Shown piece by piece: positions 35,426 through 43,972 of a stretch of 64,000 nucleotides of DNA (positions are counted from its first letter, which is position 1; each line of letters starts with the position of its first letter). The stretch lies in contig NZ_JAKREU010000002.1 of assembly GCF_022664435.1 (NCBI RefSeq), positions 310,001-374,000 of the forward strand. Direction: 5' to 3'. Source of the stretch: Sphingomonas panni (GTDB lineage Bacteria; Pseudomonadota; Alphaproteobacteria; Sphingomonadales; Sphingomonadaceae). The notes beneath the pieces are model-generated. The model was not told where the DNA came from. It did not search any database and saw only the letters and a program-made list of their open reading frames with translations. The translations under genes were made by a program, and so were the position numbers.

Positions 35426-36877
35426 CTACGCCGCCTCCGCCGCCTCGGTCGTCCACCCCAGATGCGGCAAGGCGATCGACCGCTTGCCCGCCAAATCGGT
35501 ACGGCACACCAACAGGTCGCGCCCCTCGATATAGGCGAGCATCCGCTTCACCCGCCCCAGCGAACTGGTGCCATAGGTCCGCGCGATTGCCGCATCGCTA
35601 GGGCATGGCCGCCCCTCGCGCGCCGCCCGTGCGATCAGCATGAACGCGCCCAGCATGTCGTCGGGCAGCACGTCGGCGATCGCCAGCGCCTGCGCCCATT
35701 CGGCGTCCGGCGCGTCGTAGATTCCGGCCCGCGCACAGGCCAGCCGCCGGGTAAAGGCCGGCAGGTCGAGCGGCGGGCGCGCCAGACCGACCATGCGACA
35801 CCGCACGTCGAAATCCTGATACAGCACCGCCGCCGCGCGTTGCTGCTCGCCTTCATCCTCGACCAGCGCGCGCAGCACGTCGGCAACGATGGTATCGGTC
35901 TCGTCCGCCGACCGTTCGGGCAGGTCGGGCGCGACGCTCGGCCTGGGCGGCGCGGCAATCGCCGCCTCCACCGCCTCGGGCGGGGCGACGTGGCGGATCG
36001 GCGGGCCGAGCGGCAGCATCGCCTCGACCGGGGCCAGCAGCAAATCCTTGATATCGGCGACCGGCGCGGTGGGCAGCGGGGTCAGCTTGGGGCTGCCGCT
36101 GCGGGCCGAGGTCTGCACCGGCCCGATCTTGATTGACAGCGGCCGCCGCGACACCGCCGGCCCCAGCGCGAGGAAATGCCCGCGCTGCAGATCGCGGATC
36201 GCCTCCGCCTGTCGCCGTTCCATGCCCAGCAGGTCGGCGGCACGCGCCATGTCGATATCGAGGAAGGTGCGCCCCATCAGGAAGTTGGATGCTTCCGCCG
36301 CGACGTTCTTGGCCAGCTTCGCCAGACGCTGCGTCGCGATCACCCCGGCAAGCCCGCGCTTGCGCCCGCGACACATCAAATTGGTCATCGCCGACAGCGA
36401 CGCGCGGCGAACCTCCTCGACGACCTCGCCGCCGCCCGCCGGCGCGAACAGCTGCGCTTCGTCGACGACGACCAGCGCCGGATACCAATGCTCGCGCGGC
36501 GCATCGAACAGCGCGTTCAGGAACGCCGCGGCGCACTTCATCTGCCCCTCAGCCTCCAGCCCTTCGAGGCTCAGCACCACCGATGCGCGATGTTCACGGG
36601 CGCGCGTCGCGAACTTGGCGACCTCGCGCTCGCTATGGTCGGCCGCCTCGATCACGACATGGCCGTACGCCCCGGCCAGCGTCACGAAATCGCCTTCGGG
36701 ATCGATCACCACCTGCTGCACATGGCCGGCGCTGCGCTCCAGCAACCGCCGCAGCAGATGCGACTTTCCCGACCCCGAATTGCCCTGCACCAGCAGGCGG
36801 GTGGCCAATAATTCTTCGAGATCAAGGGGAACGGTCTTGCCCACCGGGTCCGTCCCCATATCGACGTTCACGGTCAT
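35426..36877 (-). CDS. HerA/DUF87-type ATPase
   Basis: A 483-residue P-loop ATPase with Walker A GNSGSGKSHL, Walker B ALVVVDEAQLF and the arginine-finger-like region GRKRGLAGVIATQRLAKL, as in HerA/VirB4-like DNA or peptide pumps. After about residue 250 comes a Pro-rich linker and a C-terminal region without a recognised domain (SDAAIARTYGTSSLGRVKRM looks like a winged helix). No NurA partner is adjacent. It is divergent from the DUF2809 gene and convergent with the aminopeptidase gene. Confidence 0.85.
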   Translation of the reverse strand: MTVNVDMGTDPVGKTVPLDLEELLATRLLVQGNSGSGKSHLLRRLLERSAGHVQQVVIDPEGDFVTLAGAYGHVVIEAADHSEREVAKFATRAREHRASVVLSLEGLEAEGQMKCAAAFLNALFDAPREHWYPALVVVDEAQLFAPAGGGEVVEEVRRASLSAMTNLMCRGRKRGLAGVIATQRLAKLAKNVAAEASNFLMGRTFLDIDMARAADLLGMERRQAEAIRDLQRGHFLALGPAVSRRPLSIKIGPVQTSARSGSPKLTPLPTAPVADIKDLLLAPVEAMLPLGPPIRHVAPPEAVEAAIAAPPRPSVAPDLPERSADETDTIVADVLRALVEDEGEQQRAAAVLYQDFDVRCRMVGLARPPLDLPAFTRRLACARAGIYDAPDAEWAQALAIADVLPDDMLGAFMLIARAAREGRPCPSDAAIARTYGTSSLGRVKRMLAYIEGRDLLVCRTDLAGKRSIALPHLGWTTEAAEAA

Positions 36878-36970
36878 CGCGGGTCTTTAGGCGTTGGGGC
36901 CATGCCGGGGCAAGCGGTTGCATCGCGACCCGTCGCACGGCATGGCGCGGACGGGTACGGGAGGGATGCG

Positions 36971-37396
36971 ATGCGGTTCGACAAGGGCTATGCCGCGCTG
37001 ACAGGCGCGCTGCTGGTGACCGAAATCCTGATCGCGCTGTTCGTACGCGATGCCATCGTCCGGCCCTATGTCGGCGACGCGCTGGCGGTGGTGCTGGTCT
37101 ATGCCGGGTTGCGCACCGTCACCCGGCTGGGCGTGCTTCCTGCCGTCGCCCTGGCATTGCTCACTGCCATCGTCATCGAATTCGGCCAGTATTTCCACCT
37201 GCTCGACCATATCGGCCTGTCGGACAATCGCTGGGCGCGGATCATCCTCGGCAGCGGGTTCGATCCTCAGGACTTCGTCGCCTATGCCGCCGGTGCACTG
37301 AGTGTCGTCCTCGCCGAACGCTATCGCCGCGCGTCCCGTGCCGCCGCCGGCACGCGCACCGTCAGGTCGCCGAGCGACTCGTCCAGCACGATCTGA
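36971..37396 (+). CDS. DUF2809 family membrane protein
   Basis: A 141-residue membrane protein with four hydrophobic helices (YAALTGALLVTEILIALFV, DALAVVLVYAGL, LPAVALALLTAIVIEFGQ, FVAYAAGALSVVLAE). The block IEFGQYFHLL ... DFVAYAAG fits DUF2809; function is unknown. The last 25 codons overlap the 3' end of the ferredoxin gene on the other strand by 76 bases. A GGGAGGG site precedes the ATG. Confidence 0.85.
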   Translation: MRFDKGYAALTGALLVTEILIALFVRDAIVRPYVGDALAVVLVYAGLRTVTRLGVLPAVALALLTAIVIEFGQYFHLLDHIGLSDNRWARIILGSGFDPQDFVAYAAGALSVVLAERYRRASRAAAGTRTVRSPSDSSSTI

Positions 37397-37647
37397 CACG
37401 CCAGCCGACTGGTCGCGACCGCACCCTCGGCAAAGTCCAGCATGTCCTCCTCTTCCTCACTTGCCGGCGGCAGGCGGGGAAAGTCGGCGGCATCGACGAT
37501 GACATGGCAGGTCGAACAGGCCATCTGTCCGCCGCACGTGCCCTCCAGCGGCAGGTCATAGGCCTGCGCCAGATCGAGCAGCCGGTCGCCCGTCGCCCCC
37601 CGCGCCTCCTCCACCCGGCCATCGGCACGCGCGAACCGGACGATCAT
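37321..37647 (-). CDS. 2Fe-2S ferredoxin, adrenodoxin type
   Basis: A 108-residue electron carrier. Cluster cysteines are in GTCGGQMACSTCHV plus the later RLACQI, the C-x5-C-x2-C-xn-C spacing of adrenodoxin/Isc-type ferredoxins. Its ATG overlaps the stop of a cysteine desulfurase gene (ATGA), so it probably supplies electrons for iron-sulfur assembly or a partner oxygenase. Its 3' end overlaps the DUF2809 gene on the opposite strand. Confidence 0.93.
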   Translation of the reverse strand: MIVRFARADGRVEEARGATGDRLLDLAQAYDLPLEGTCGGQMACSTCHVIVDAADFPRLPPASEEEEDMLDFAEGAVATSRLACQIVLDESLGDLTVRVPAAARDARR

Positions 37648-38747
37648 CGCTGCCCCCGCGCCGCGCGGTCGATCGCCTGCAATGCCGTCACCAGTTCCTC
37701 CTCCTGCGTATAGCGCCCGAACCCGATCCGCACCGAAGACCGCGCCTCGCGCTCGCTCAACCCCAGCGCGCGCAACACATGGCTGCTACGGCCCGACCCG
37801 CTCGAACAGGCGGAGCCGGCGGAGAAGGCGATGGTACGGCACTCGCTCATCAACCGCGCGACATCCAGGCCGTCCATCCGCACGTTCAGATTGCCGTGCC
37901 AGCGCGCGTCCTCGGCCCCGTTCAGCACCCAGCCCGGCGCGCCCATGATCGCACGCGCGACTTCCCACAACCGCTCGGCCTGCCCCCGGTCTTCGGGAGA
38001 CAGCAAAGTCGCCGCCACCCCGAACCCGACGCACAGCGCGGGGCTGAGCGTGCCCGATCGCAAGCCGCCCTCCTGCCCGCCGCCATGCAGGATCGCCGCC
38101 GGCTCCACGCCGTCACGCACCCACAGCGCGCCGATCCCCTTCGGGCCATAGACCTTGTGCGCCGACACGGCGATCAGGTCGCAGGCGTCATGGGGCACAT
38201 CGACCCGTCCAAACCCCTGCACCGCATCGCAGAACATCACCGCGCCCGCCGCCCGGGCCAGCTCGCCCAGCCACGCGACCGGCTGCACCACGCCGATCTC
38301 ATTATTGACGAGCATCGCCGCGACGATCGCCGTGCGGTCGTCGATAGCCGCCGCCGCCGCTTCGCGATCCACCAGCCCGTCCGCCCCGACCGGCAGCACG
38401 ATCACCTCCGCCCCCCGCGCCGCCAGCGCCTGCACCGTGTCGAGGACACAGGCATGTTCGGTAGCGATCGTCACAACCTTCGGCCGCCCTGCGCGCAACC
38501 GGTCGAACGTCCCGGCGATCGCCCAGTTCGCTGCCTCCGTCGCGCCACTGGTGAAGAACAGCCGCCCGCCGGTCGTACCCATTGCCGCCTCGACTTGCCC
38601 ACGCGCGACCTCGACCGCAGCCTTGGCCCGGCGGCCCTCACGGTGCGGCGAATGCGGATTGGCATGGCTGTCGCGCAGCCATGGAAGCATCGCCTCGAAC
38701 GCTTCCGGGGCGAGCGGCGTGGTCGCCTGATAGTCGAGATAGGTCAC
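37644..38747 (-). CDS. cysteine desulfurase (NifS/IscS group), copy 2
   Basis: A 367-residue PLP enzyme that takes sulfur from cysteine as an enzyme persulfide. It starts with the typical YLDYQATTPLAPEA, binds PLP through Lys198 in SAHKVYGPKG and has the catalytic cysteine in SAGSACSSGSGRSSHVL. The GTG start overlaps the stop of the preceding paralogue (GTGA); a longer frame upstream lies wholly inside that gene. It is followed by an overlapping ferredoxin gene. Sulfur may go to iron-sulfur clusters or tRNA. Confidence 0.94.
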   Translation of the reverse strand: MTYLDYQATTPLAPEAFEAMLPWLRDSHANPHSPHREGRRAKAAVEVARGQVEAAMGTTGGRLFFTSGATEAANWAIAGTFDRLRAGRPKVVTIATEHACVLDTVQALAARGAEVIVLPVGADGLVDREAAAAAIDDRTAIVAAMLVNNEIGVVQPVAWLGELARAAGAVMFCDAVQGFGRVDVPHDACDLIAVSAHKVYGPKGIGALWVRDGVEPAAILHGGGQEGGLRSGTLSPALCVGFGVAATLLSPEDRGQAERLWEVARAIMGAPGWVLNGAEDARWHGNLNVRMDGLDVARLMSECRTIAFSAGSACSSGSGRSSHVLRALGLSEREARSSVRIGFGRYTQEEELVTALQAIDRAARGQR

Positions 38748-39748
38748 GCCATCGCGCTCCACGCGGCGGCGAAGGCGTCGACTTCCGCGGCCGTCGTATT
38801 CCAACCGAAACTGACGCGGATCACCTCGCTTGCCGCCTTCGCGTCCATCCCCATCGCCGACAACACATGGCTGGTCTTGAGCGTACCCGACGAACAGGCG
38901 CTTCCCGCCGATACCGCGAAGCCAGCGCTGTCGAGCCGCATCAACTGTGCCGCTGCCGACCGTCCGGGCAGGCGATAGGCGCCAACGGTCGCGATCCGGG
39001 GGGAAGCATCGCCGACGACCTCTCCACCGCCCGCCCGAATCTTCGTATCCAAGTCAGCCCGCAGCACCGCCGCGCGGGCAACCCAGTCGCGCGGAGCCTC
39101 CAGCGCAGCGGCAAAGCCCAACGCCCCCGGCAAATTCTCCGTCCCGCCGCGATACCCCTGTTCCTGCCCCCCGGTCGGCGTCAGCAGCGCGAAATCGCGC
39201 ACCAGCAACGCCCCGATCCCCGGCGGTCCCCCCAGCTTGTGCGCCGATACGACAATCAGGTCGGCGCTCGGCAGGTCCAGCTTGCCTGCGCTCTGCGAAC
39301 AATCGGCGACCAGCACGCCGGCGCGCGCCGCAATCTCGGCCAGCGGCTGCAACACCCCGGTCTCGCTATTGGCCGACTGCACCGCCACCCGCCGCCCCGC
39401 CGGCACCTGCGCAACATCGACCAACCCATCCGAACCGACCGGCAACCGTCCATCCCCGGCAATACGCAGCACCGCGTCATGCTCGACGCCCGACGCGACC
39501 GCATCATAGCCACGCAGCGCAATCGCCAACGCCTCGCTCGCCCCGCTGGTCAGGATCACCTCGCCGTTCCAGCCCAGCGCCCTGGCGATCCGCGCCCGCG
39601 CATCCTCCAGCGCCCGCCGGGCCGCGCGCCCTTCGGCATGGGGGCTTGACGGGTTGGCCCAGCGCGCCATGCCCTCGGCCACGGCGGCGATCGCTTCGCG
39701 CCGCATCGGGGTGGTCGCGGCATGGTCGAGATAGATGCGGGTCGTCAA
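38744..39748 (-). CDS. cysteine desulfurase (NifS/IscS group), copy 1
   Basis: A 334-residue paralogue of the next gene, somewhat shorter. It has YLDHAATTPMR at the start, the PLP lysine in SAHKLGGPPGIGAL and the catalytic cysteine in SAGSACSSGTLKTSHVL, so it appears active. The start is TTG with CGGAAG upstream; no in-frame ATG is near. It leads a three-gene operon (two desulfurases and a ferredoxin) and is divergent from an alpha/beta hydrolase gene. In many Alphaproteobacteria this arrangement borders the suf genes, which are not in the window. Confidence 0.93.
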   Translation of the reverse strand: MTTRIYLDHAATTPMRREAIAAVAEGMARWANPSSPHAEGRAARRALEDARARIARALGWNGEVILTSGASEALAIALRGYDAVASGVEHDAVLRIAGDGRLPVGSDGLVDVAQVPAGRRVAVQSANSETGVLQPLAEIAARAGVLVADCSQSAGKLDLPSADLIVVSAHKLGGPPGIGALLVRDFALLTPTGGQEQGYRGGTENLPGALGFAAALEAPRDWVARAAVLRADLDTKIRAGGGEVVGDASPRIATVGAYRLPGRSAAAQLMRLDSAGFAVSAGSACSSGTLKTSHVLSAMGMDAKAASEVIRVSFGWNTTAAEVDAFAAAWSAMA

Positions 39749-39834
39749 AACACTTCCGTTCCGATTGCGTGCGCCTATATAGCCGCGAAAGCCATTTGCG
39801 CCATCGGCGCGCCCAGATCATTACAGGACGTCCC

Positions 39835-40491
39835 ATGCCCGAAGTCATCTTCCCCGGTCCCGAAGGTCGACTGGAGGGCCGTTTCGCCCCCGCCCCGCGC
39901 CCGCGCGCGCCCGTCGCGATGATCCTGCACCCGCACCCGTCGTCGGGCGGCACGATGAACAACCGCATCGTGCAGGAACTCTACAAGACGTTCCAGCGCC
40001 GCGGCTTCGCGACCCTGCGCTTCAACTTTCGTGGCGTCGGCAAGAGCCAGGGCACGTTCGACAACGGCGTGGGCGAACTGTCGGATGCGGCCTCCGCGCT
40101 CGACTGGGTGCAGAGCTTCCACCCCGAAGCGCAGACGACGTGGATCGCCGGCGTCAGCTTCGGCGCGTGGATCGGGATGCAACTGCTGATGCGCCGCCCG
40201 GAAATCCGCGGCTTCATCTCGATCGCGCCGCCGGCGAACATGTACGACTTCACCTTCCTCGCCCCCTGCCCGTCGTCGGGCATCATCATCCAGGGCGACG
40301 CGGACGAGGTCGTAACGCCGGCCGCCACGCAGAAGCTAGTCGACAAGCTGCGCACCCAGCGCCACATCACGATCCACCACGACGTGATCCCCGGCGCCAA
40401 CCATTTCTTCCAGAACGAGATGCCCGAACTGATGGGCAGCGTGGACAAGTATCTGGACATGCGCCTCGACCCGAACTCCCCGATCAAGTGA
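39835..40491 (+). CDS. alpha/beta hydrolase
   Basis: A 218-residue serine hydrolase of the small bacterial family with LHPHPSSGGTMNNRIV near the start. The nucleophile elbow is GVSFGAW (Ser), an acid is in GDADEVV, and the catalytic His is in PGANHFF. No signal peptide is seen. Substrate is unknown. It is divergent from the cysteine desulfurase operon across 86 bases that contain a CCTATATAG box, so the two may share a control region. Confidence 0.9.
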   Translation: MPEVIFPGPEGRLEGRFAPAPRPRAPVAMILHPHPSSGGTMNNRIVQELYKTFQRRGFATLRFNFRGVGKSQGTFDNGVGELSDAASALDWVQSFHPEAQTTWIAGVSFGAWIGMQLLMRRPEIRGFISIAPPANMYDFTFLAPCPSSGIIIQGDADEVVTPAATQKLVDKLRTQRHITIHHDVIPGANHFFQNEMPELMGSVDKYLDMRLDPNSPIK

Positions 40492-40496
40492 GGCTG

Positions 40497-40535
40497 GCGC
40501 GAGCGGATTAGCGCCGCTAATCCGCGCCTCACGCG
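40497..40535. terminator. hairpin after the alpha/beta hydrolase
   Basis: GCGGATTAGC and GCTAATCCGC (40503-40512 with 40516-40525) form a perfect stem, extended by GGCGCG/CGCGCC outside. There is no T-tract, so it may act as an mRNA 3' end stabiliser or a Rho-linked end. Confidence 0.5.
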
Positions 40536-40660
40536 CCAGCCCGGCCGGCGCCACCCCCGTGCCGACCGACGACGCGGCTTCGCCGCGTCGCAACCGGATA
40601 CCATAACGCGCTTGCCCAATTCCCAACCGGGCATAGACTGTCAGCATCTTCTTCATATGG

Positions 40661-40924
40661 ATGCCGCCCATGCTGACCCTGTTCATCCTCGCCACCGCGC
40701 TTCAGGTACCGGCCGCGCCCCAGCCTGCCGCCGAAAAGCCCAAGCCCGAAAAGAAGATCTGCCGCCGCGATGCCGCGACCGGTTCGATCATGACGATGCG
40801 CACCTGCCGGACGGCAGCCGAATGGGCGCAAGTCGATGCGGCGGCAGCGGATGTCACCGCCGAAGCGCTGCGCCAGCGCGCGAATGCCGGCACCTCGATG
40901 ACGTCCAGTCGCGACGGTTCCTGA
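40661..40924 (+). CDS. small exported protein, function unknown
   Basis: An 87-residue protein with a signal-like start (MLTLFILATALQVPAAPQPA) and a charged mature part holding two cysteines (KICRRDAATGSIMTMRTCRTAAEW), a pattern I associate with sphingomonad exported proteins of unknown role. An internal ATG at 40670 is the likelier start for the signal peptide. No close neighbour on the same strand. Confidence 0.6.
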   Translation: MPPMLTLFILATALQVPAAPQPAAEKPKPEKKICRRDAATGSIMTMRTCRTAAEWAQVDAAAADVTAEALRQRANAGTSMTSSRDGS

Positions 40925-41040
40925 CCGGCGCGTCCCGGCTGCTCGACAGATCATCACCCGGCGCAGACCGGTGCCTTGGGCGGGTCCTATGGCGTACTGT
41001 CGCCGGGATCGCGTCTGATTGGACCAGCCCAGATCAGTCG

Positions 41041-41268
41041 TCAGGGGCGTGGCATGAAGGGCGGGCCATCCCCGATCACGATCCCGACCTTGCTGCTCAA
41101 ATGCACCGGCATCGCCATGACGAGCGCCGCCATCTGCGCATCGGGAAGCGACGGAAATATCAGCACTGCCTCGCCATCGTGATGCTCTATCCGGCACGGT
41201 GCAAAGCCACGCTCGGCCACCCACGCCATCGCTGCTTCCATATCCACCGCTGCCACGCTGAACCGCAT
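41041..41268 (-). CDS. small protein, function unknown
   Basis: A 75-residue soluble protein (MRFSVAAVDMEAAMAWVAER...) with no recognised domain. The ATG at 41268 has GGAG seven bases upstream; a GTG one codon earlier is also in frame. It starts ten bases after the small membrane protein gene, so it looks like the third gene of the threonine dehydratase operon. Confidence 0.5.
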   Translation of the reverse strand: MRFSVAAVDMEAAMAWVAERGFAPCRIEHHDGEAVLIFPSLPDAQMAALVMAMPVHLSSKVGIVIGDGPPFMPRP

Positions 41269-41278
41269 CACACGCTCC

Positions 41279-41446
41279 CTACACCGTCCAGATCGCGACG
41301 TTCCCGACCATCACCACGGCACAAACCAGCATCAGCCATCCATTGCGCCGTTCGCCGCGGGCGATCATCCTGATCCCGAACACCACGAGCAGCACGGCTA
41401 CCAGCATCAGGATCGCGAGCAGCGTACCCGCCGGCCCCTGCCTCAT
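41279..41446 (-). CDS. small membrane protein, function unknown
   Basis: A 55-residue protein with two hydrophobic helices (GTLLAILMLVAVLLVVFGIRM and WLMLVCAVVMVGNVAIW) joined by a basic turn (ARGERRNG). The ATG overlaps the TGA of the threonine dehydratase gene (ATGA), which supports translation by coupling. Function is unknown. Confidence 0.6.
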   Translation of the reverse strand: MRQGPAGTLLAILMLVAVLLVVFGIRMIARGERRNGWLMLVCAVVMVGNVAIWTV

Positions 41447-42405
41447 TCCGCCAACACCTTCGCATAGGCCGCCGCATCGACATTGCCACCGGACACCATC
41501 ACCAGCGTGCCCGGCACCACGTCGACCCGTTTCGACAGGATCGCCGCCAGCGCGACCGCCCCGCCCGGCTCCGCCACCGTGCGCAGATGCCGCATCGCCC
41601 AGCGCTGCGCCTCGGCGATCTCCGCCTCGCTGACCGCCACCCCGGTCGCCCCGCGCCGCGACAGGACATCGAAGGTCCGCTCCGCCACCCGCATAGTCTG
41701 CAGCGCGTCGCAGGCGGTCGGCGGCGGCGCGTCGCCTACGGCCTCGATCCATCCCGCCTCCAGGCTGCGGCGCATATCGTCCCAGCCCTCCGGCTCGACG
41801 GTCACGACCTCCGCCTCCGGCAGGGCCAGCGCGAGACCCGCAGCCAGTCCGCCACCGCCGCACGGCACCACCACACGCGCCGGCGCGGGCAGGCCGGCCG
41901 CGGCCATCTGCGCCGCCGCCTCGATCCCCGCCGATCCCTGCCCCTCGATCACCCACGCATCGTCGAAACTCGGCACCAGGGCCGCCCCGCGCGCATGGGC
42001 CAGATGCGCCGCGATCTTTTCCCGGCTCTCGGTCGCGCGGTCATAGCGGACGACCTCCGCGCCCAGCGCCATCGTCGCCGCCAGCTTGGCGTGCGGCGCG
42101 TCGGCGGGCATCACGATCGTCGCCGCGATTCCCAGCCGTTTCGCCGCCCAGGCGACGCCTTGCGCATGATTGCCGGACGAGAAGGCGACGACGCCCCGCG
42201 CACGCGATTCGTCGTCCAATGCGGTCAGCCGATGCCATGCCCCGCGCAATTTGAACGCGCCGATCGGCTGCAACGCCTCCATCTTAAAGGAGACCGGCAA
42301 TCCATTGATTTCCCTGACCATTAATGGTGAAGGCGCCAGGATTTCCGCGATCTTCGCGGCAGCATCGCGGACGCCGGCACGGGTAGGTTGTCGCATAATC
42401 GTCAT
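41443..42405 (-). CDS. threonine/serine dehydratase
   Basis: A 320-residue fold-type II PLP enzyme that deaminates threonine to 2-oxobutyrate, or serine to pyruvate. PLP lysine is in IGAFKLRGA, the substrate loop is SSGNHAQGVA, and the phosphate loop is PCGGGGLAAG. There is no C-terminal ACT domain, so it is of the catabolic or unregulated type. The start at MTIMRQPTRA is favoured, but there is no strong ribosome site. It is divergent from the ornithine decarboxylase gene. Confidence 0.92.
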   Translation of the reverse strand: MTIMRQPTRAGVRDAAAKIAEILAPSPLMVREINGLPVSFKMEALQPIGAFKLRGAWHRLTALDDESRARGVVAFSSGNHAQGVAWAAKRLGIAATIVMPADAPHAKLAATMALGAEVVRYDRATESREKIAAHLAHARGAALVPSFDDAWVIEGQGSAGIEAAAQMAAAGLPAPARVVVPCGGGGLAAGLALALPEAEVVTVEPEGWDDMRRSLEAGWIEAVGDAPPPTACDALQTMRVAERTFDVLSRRGATGVAVSEAEIAEAQRWAMRHLRTVAEPGGAVALAAILSKRVDVVPGTLVMVSGGNVDAAAYAKVLAE

Positions 42406-42479
42406 AAATTGCACTTTCTGCCGCACAGACACTTTACATCAAGGTTTGTGGGTCATAGATCGCGCCTCCGCTGCCCCAT

Positions 42480-42539
42480 GGGACTTCCAACCGCAAGGCA
42501 GCTTTTGTCACCGTATGCCGAAAGGCAATTGGAGGTCCC
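42480..42539 (+). promoter_or_regulatory. leader hairpin covering the ornithine decarboxylase ribosome site
   Basis: GGGACTTCCAA (42480-42490) is complementary over 11 positions (ten Watson-Crick, one G-T) to TTGGAGGTCCC (42529-42539), which includes the GGAGG ribosome site. Inside the loop, TGCC-GAAA-GGCA (42516-42527) forms a small hairpin next to the helix, and GGCA at 42497 offers an alternative partner for TGCC. This looks like a translational switch. Confidence 0.7.
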
Positions 42540-42544
42540 TTGAA

Positions 42545-43786
42545 TTGGCCAAGCACCATAGCGCGCTGGGGCTAGCTGCCCCCTTTATCGCCCGTGACTC
42601 CTCGTTCGAGCGCGGGATCGACATTGCAGAGCGCCGACCCGTCGAACCGGTCACGCTCGTTCGCCCGCACGCCGCCGCGCGCGCAGCCCGATTCTTCGTA
42701 GAGAAGTTTCCGGGCCGCTCGATGTATGCGGTAAAGGCGAATCCGTCGCCCGATCTGCTCCGTGTCCTGTGGGACAACGGCATCGCCCATTATGACACCG
42801 CGTCGATCGGCGAAGTGCGTCTGGTGAAGGCGACGCTGCCGGAAGCGACCTGCCACTTCATGCACCCGATCAAGGCGCCGGAAGCGATTGCCGAAGCCTA
42901 TTTCGAGCATGGCGTGCGCACCTTCTCGCTCGACAGCATGGACGAACTGCACAAGATCGTCGCCGCCACCGATGGTGCGACCGACCTTACGCTGTGCGTG
43001 CGGATGCGCGTGTCGTCCGAATATGCGAAGCTGTCGCTTGGCTCGAAGTTCGGCGTTGCGCAAGGCGAGGCCAAGGAACTGCTGATGGCGACCCGCCAGG
43101 TCGCCGATGCACTGGGCATCTGCTTCCATGTCGGCAGCCAGACCATGTCGCCCGACGCCTATGCCAATGCGATGGAGCGCGTCCGCGCCGCCATCGTCGA
43201 AGCAGGCGTCACCGTCGACGTGATCGATGTCGGCGGCGGCTTCCCGTCGCGCTATCCCGGCATGACCCCGCCGCCGCTGGAGCGTTTCTTCGAAACCATC
43301 CACCGCGCGTTCGAAAGCCTGCCGATCAGCTATTCGGCGGAGCTGTGGGCCGAACCGGGCCGTGCGCTGTGCGCCGAATATGCCTCGGTCGTCGTCCGCG
43401 TCGAACATCGCCGCGGGGCGGAGCTGTTCATCAACGACGGTGCCTATGGCTCGCTGTTCGATGCAGCGCATATCGGCTGGAAATACCCGGTACAGCTGCT
43501 GCGGCAGCCGGAATCGGACGCACGCGACATGGACTTCAGCTTCTGGGGTCCGACCTGCGACGATATCGACCAGATGCAGGGCCCGTTCCCGCTTCCGGCC
43601 GATACCCGCAGCGGCGATTATTTCGAAATCGGGATGCTCGGCGCCTATGGCTCGGCCATGCGCACCGCGTTCAACGGCTTCGGCAATGGCGAAACCGTGC
43701 TGACCGACGACGAACCGATGGAGTCGATGTATATCGAACTCGATCCCGTTCCGGCATTCGTGTCGAACAACGTCGTCAAGCTGTAA
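42545..43786 (+). CDS. ornithine/lysine decarboxylase, fold III (group IV)
   Basis: A 413-residue PLP enzyme that makes putrescine (or cadaverine) from ornithine (or lysine). PLP Lys64 is in MYAVKANPSPD, the phosphate loop is GGGFPSRYPG, and the catalytic Cys near 338 is in GPTCDDID, as in eukaryotic-type ornithine decarboxylase. The start is set to TTG at 42545 because GGAGG stands nine bases before it; the ATG at 42515 would place the ribosome site inside the gene. The leader can hide the site in a helix. A deoxyhypusine-synthase-like gene follows. Confidence 0.92.
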   Translation: MAKHHSALGLAAPFIARDSSFERGIDIAERRPVEPVTLVRPHAAARAARFFVEKFPGRSMYAVKANPSPDLLRVLWDNGIAHYDTASIGEVRLVKATLPEATCHFMHPIKAPEAIAEAYFEHGVRTFSLDSMDELHKIVAATDGATDLTLCVRMRVSSEYAKLSLGSKFGVAQGEAKELLMATRQVADALGICFHVGSQTMSPDAYANAMERVRAAIVEAGVTVDVIDVGGGFPSRYPGMTPPPLERFFETIHRAFESLPISYSAELWAEPGRALCAEYASVVVRVEHRRGAELFINDGAYGSLFDAAHIGWKYPVQLLRQPESDARDMDFSFWGPTCDDIDQMQGPFPLPADTRSGDYFEIGMLGAYGSAMRTAFNGFGNGETVLTDDEPMESMYIELDPVPAFVSNNVVKL

Positions 43787-43805
43787 CCAGCCGCTACTAA
43801 CCAAC

Positions 43806-43925
43806 CACCTCCCCCCTACCCGCACCTTGCGGGAGGGGCCGGGGGTGGGCTTTGCATGGCTTTGCCGCTATGCGACCGCCATCGGCTCCTCCCGCATCTT
43901 GTGGGCAGGAGGCCAAACCGGGTTT
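43806..43925. repeat. REP-like hairpins between the two polyamine genes
   Basis: Two stems, CCCGCA/TGCGGG with flanking CCCCT/AGGGG (about 43812-43838) and CCTCCCGCA/TGTGGGCAGG (about 43892-43915), lie in the 186-base gap. They resemble intergenic palindromes at 33.8 kb and contain no gene. Confidence 0.55.
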
Positions 43926-43972
43926 CCGCGTCCCCATAACGACGACGGCTTATCGATGATGATGGGACCATC

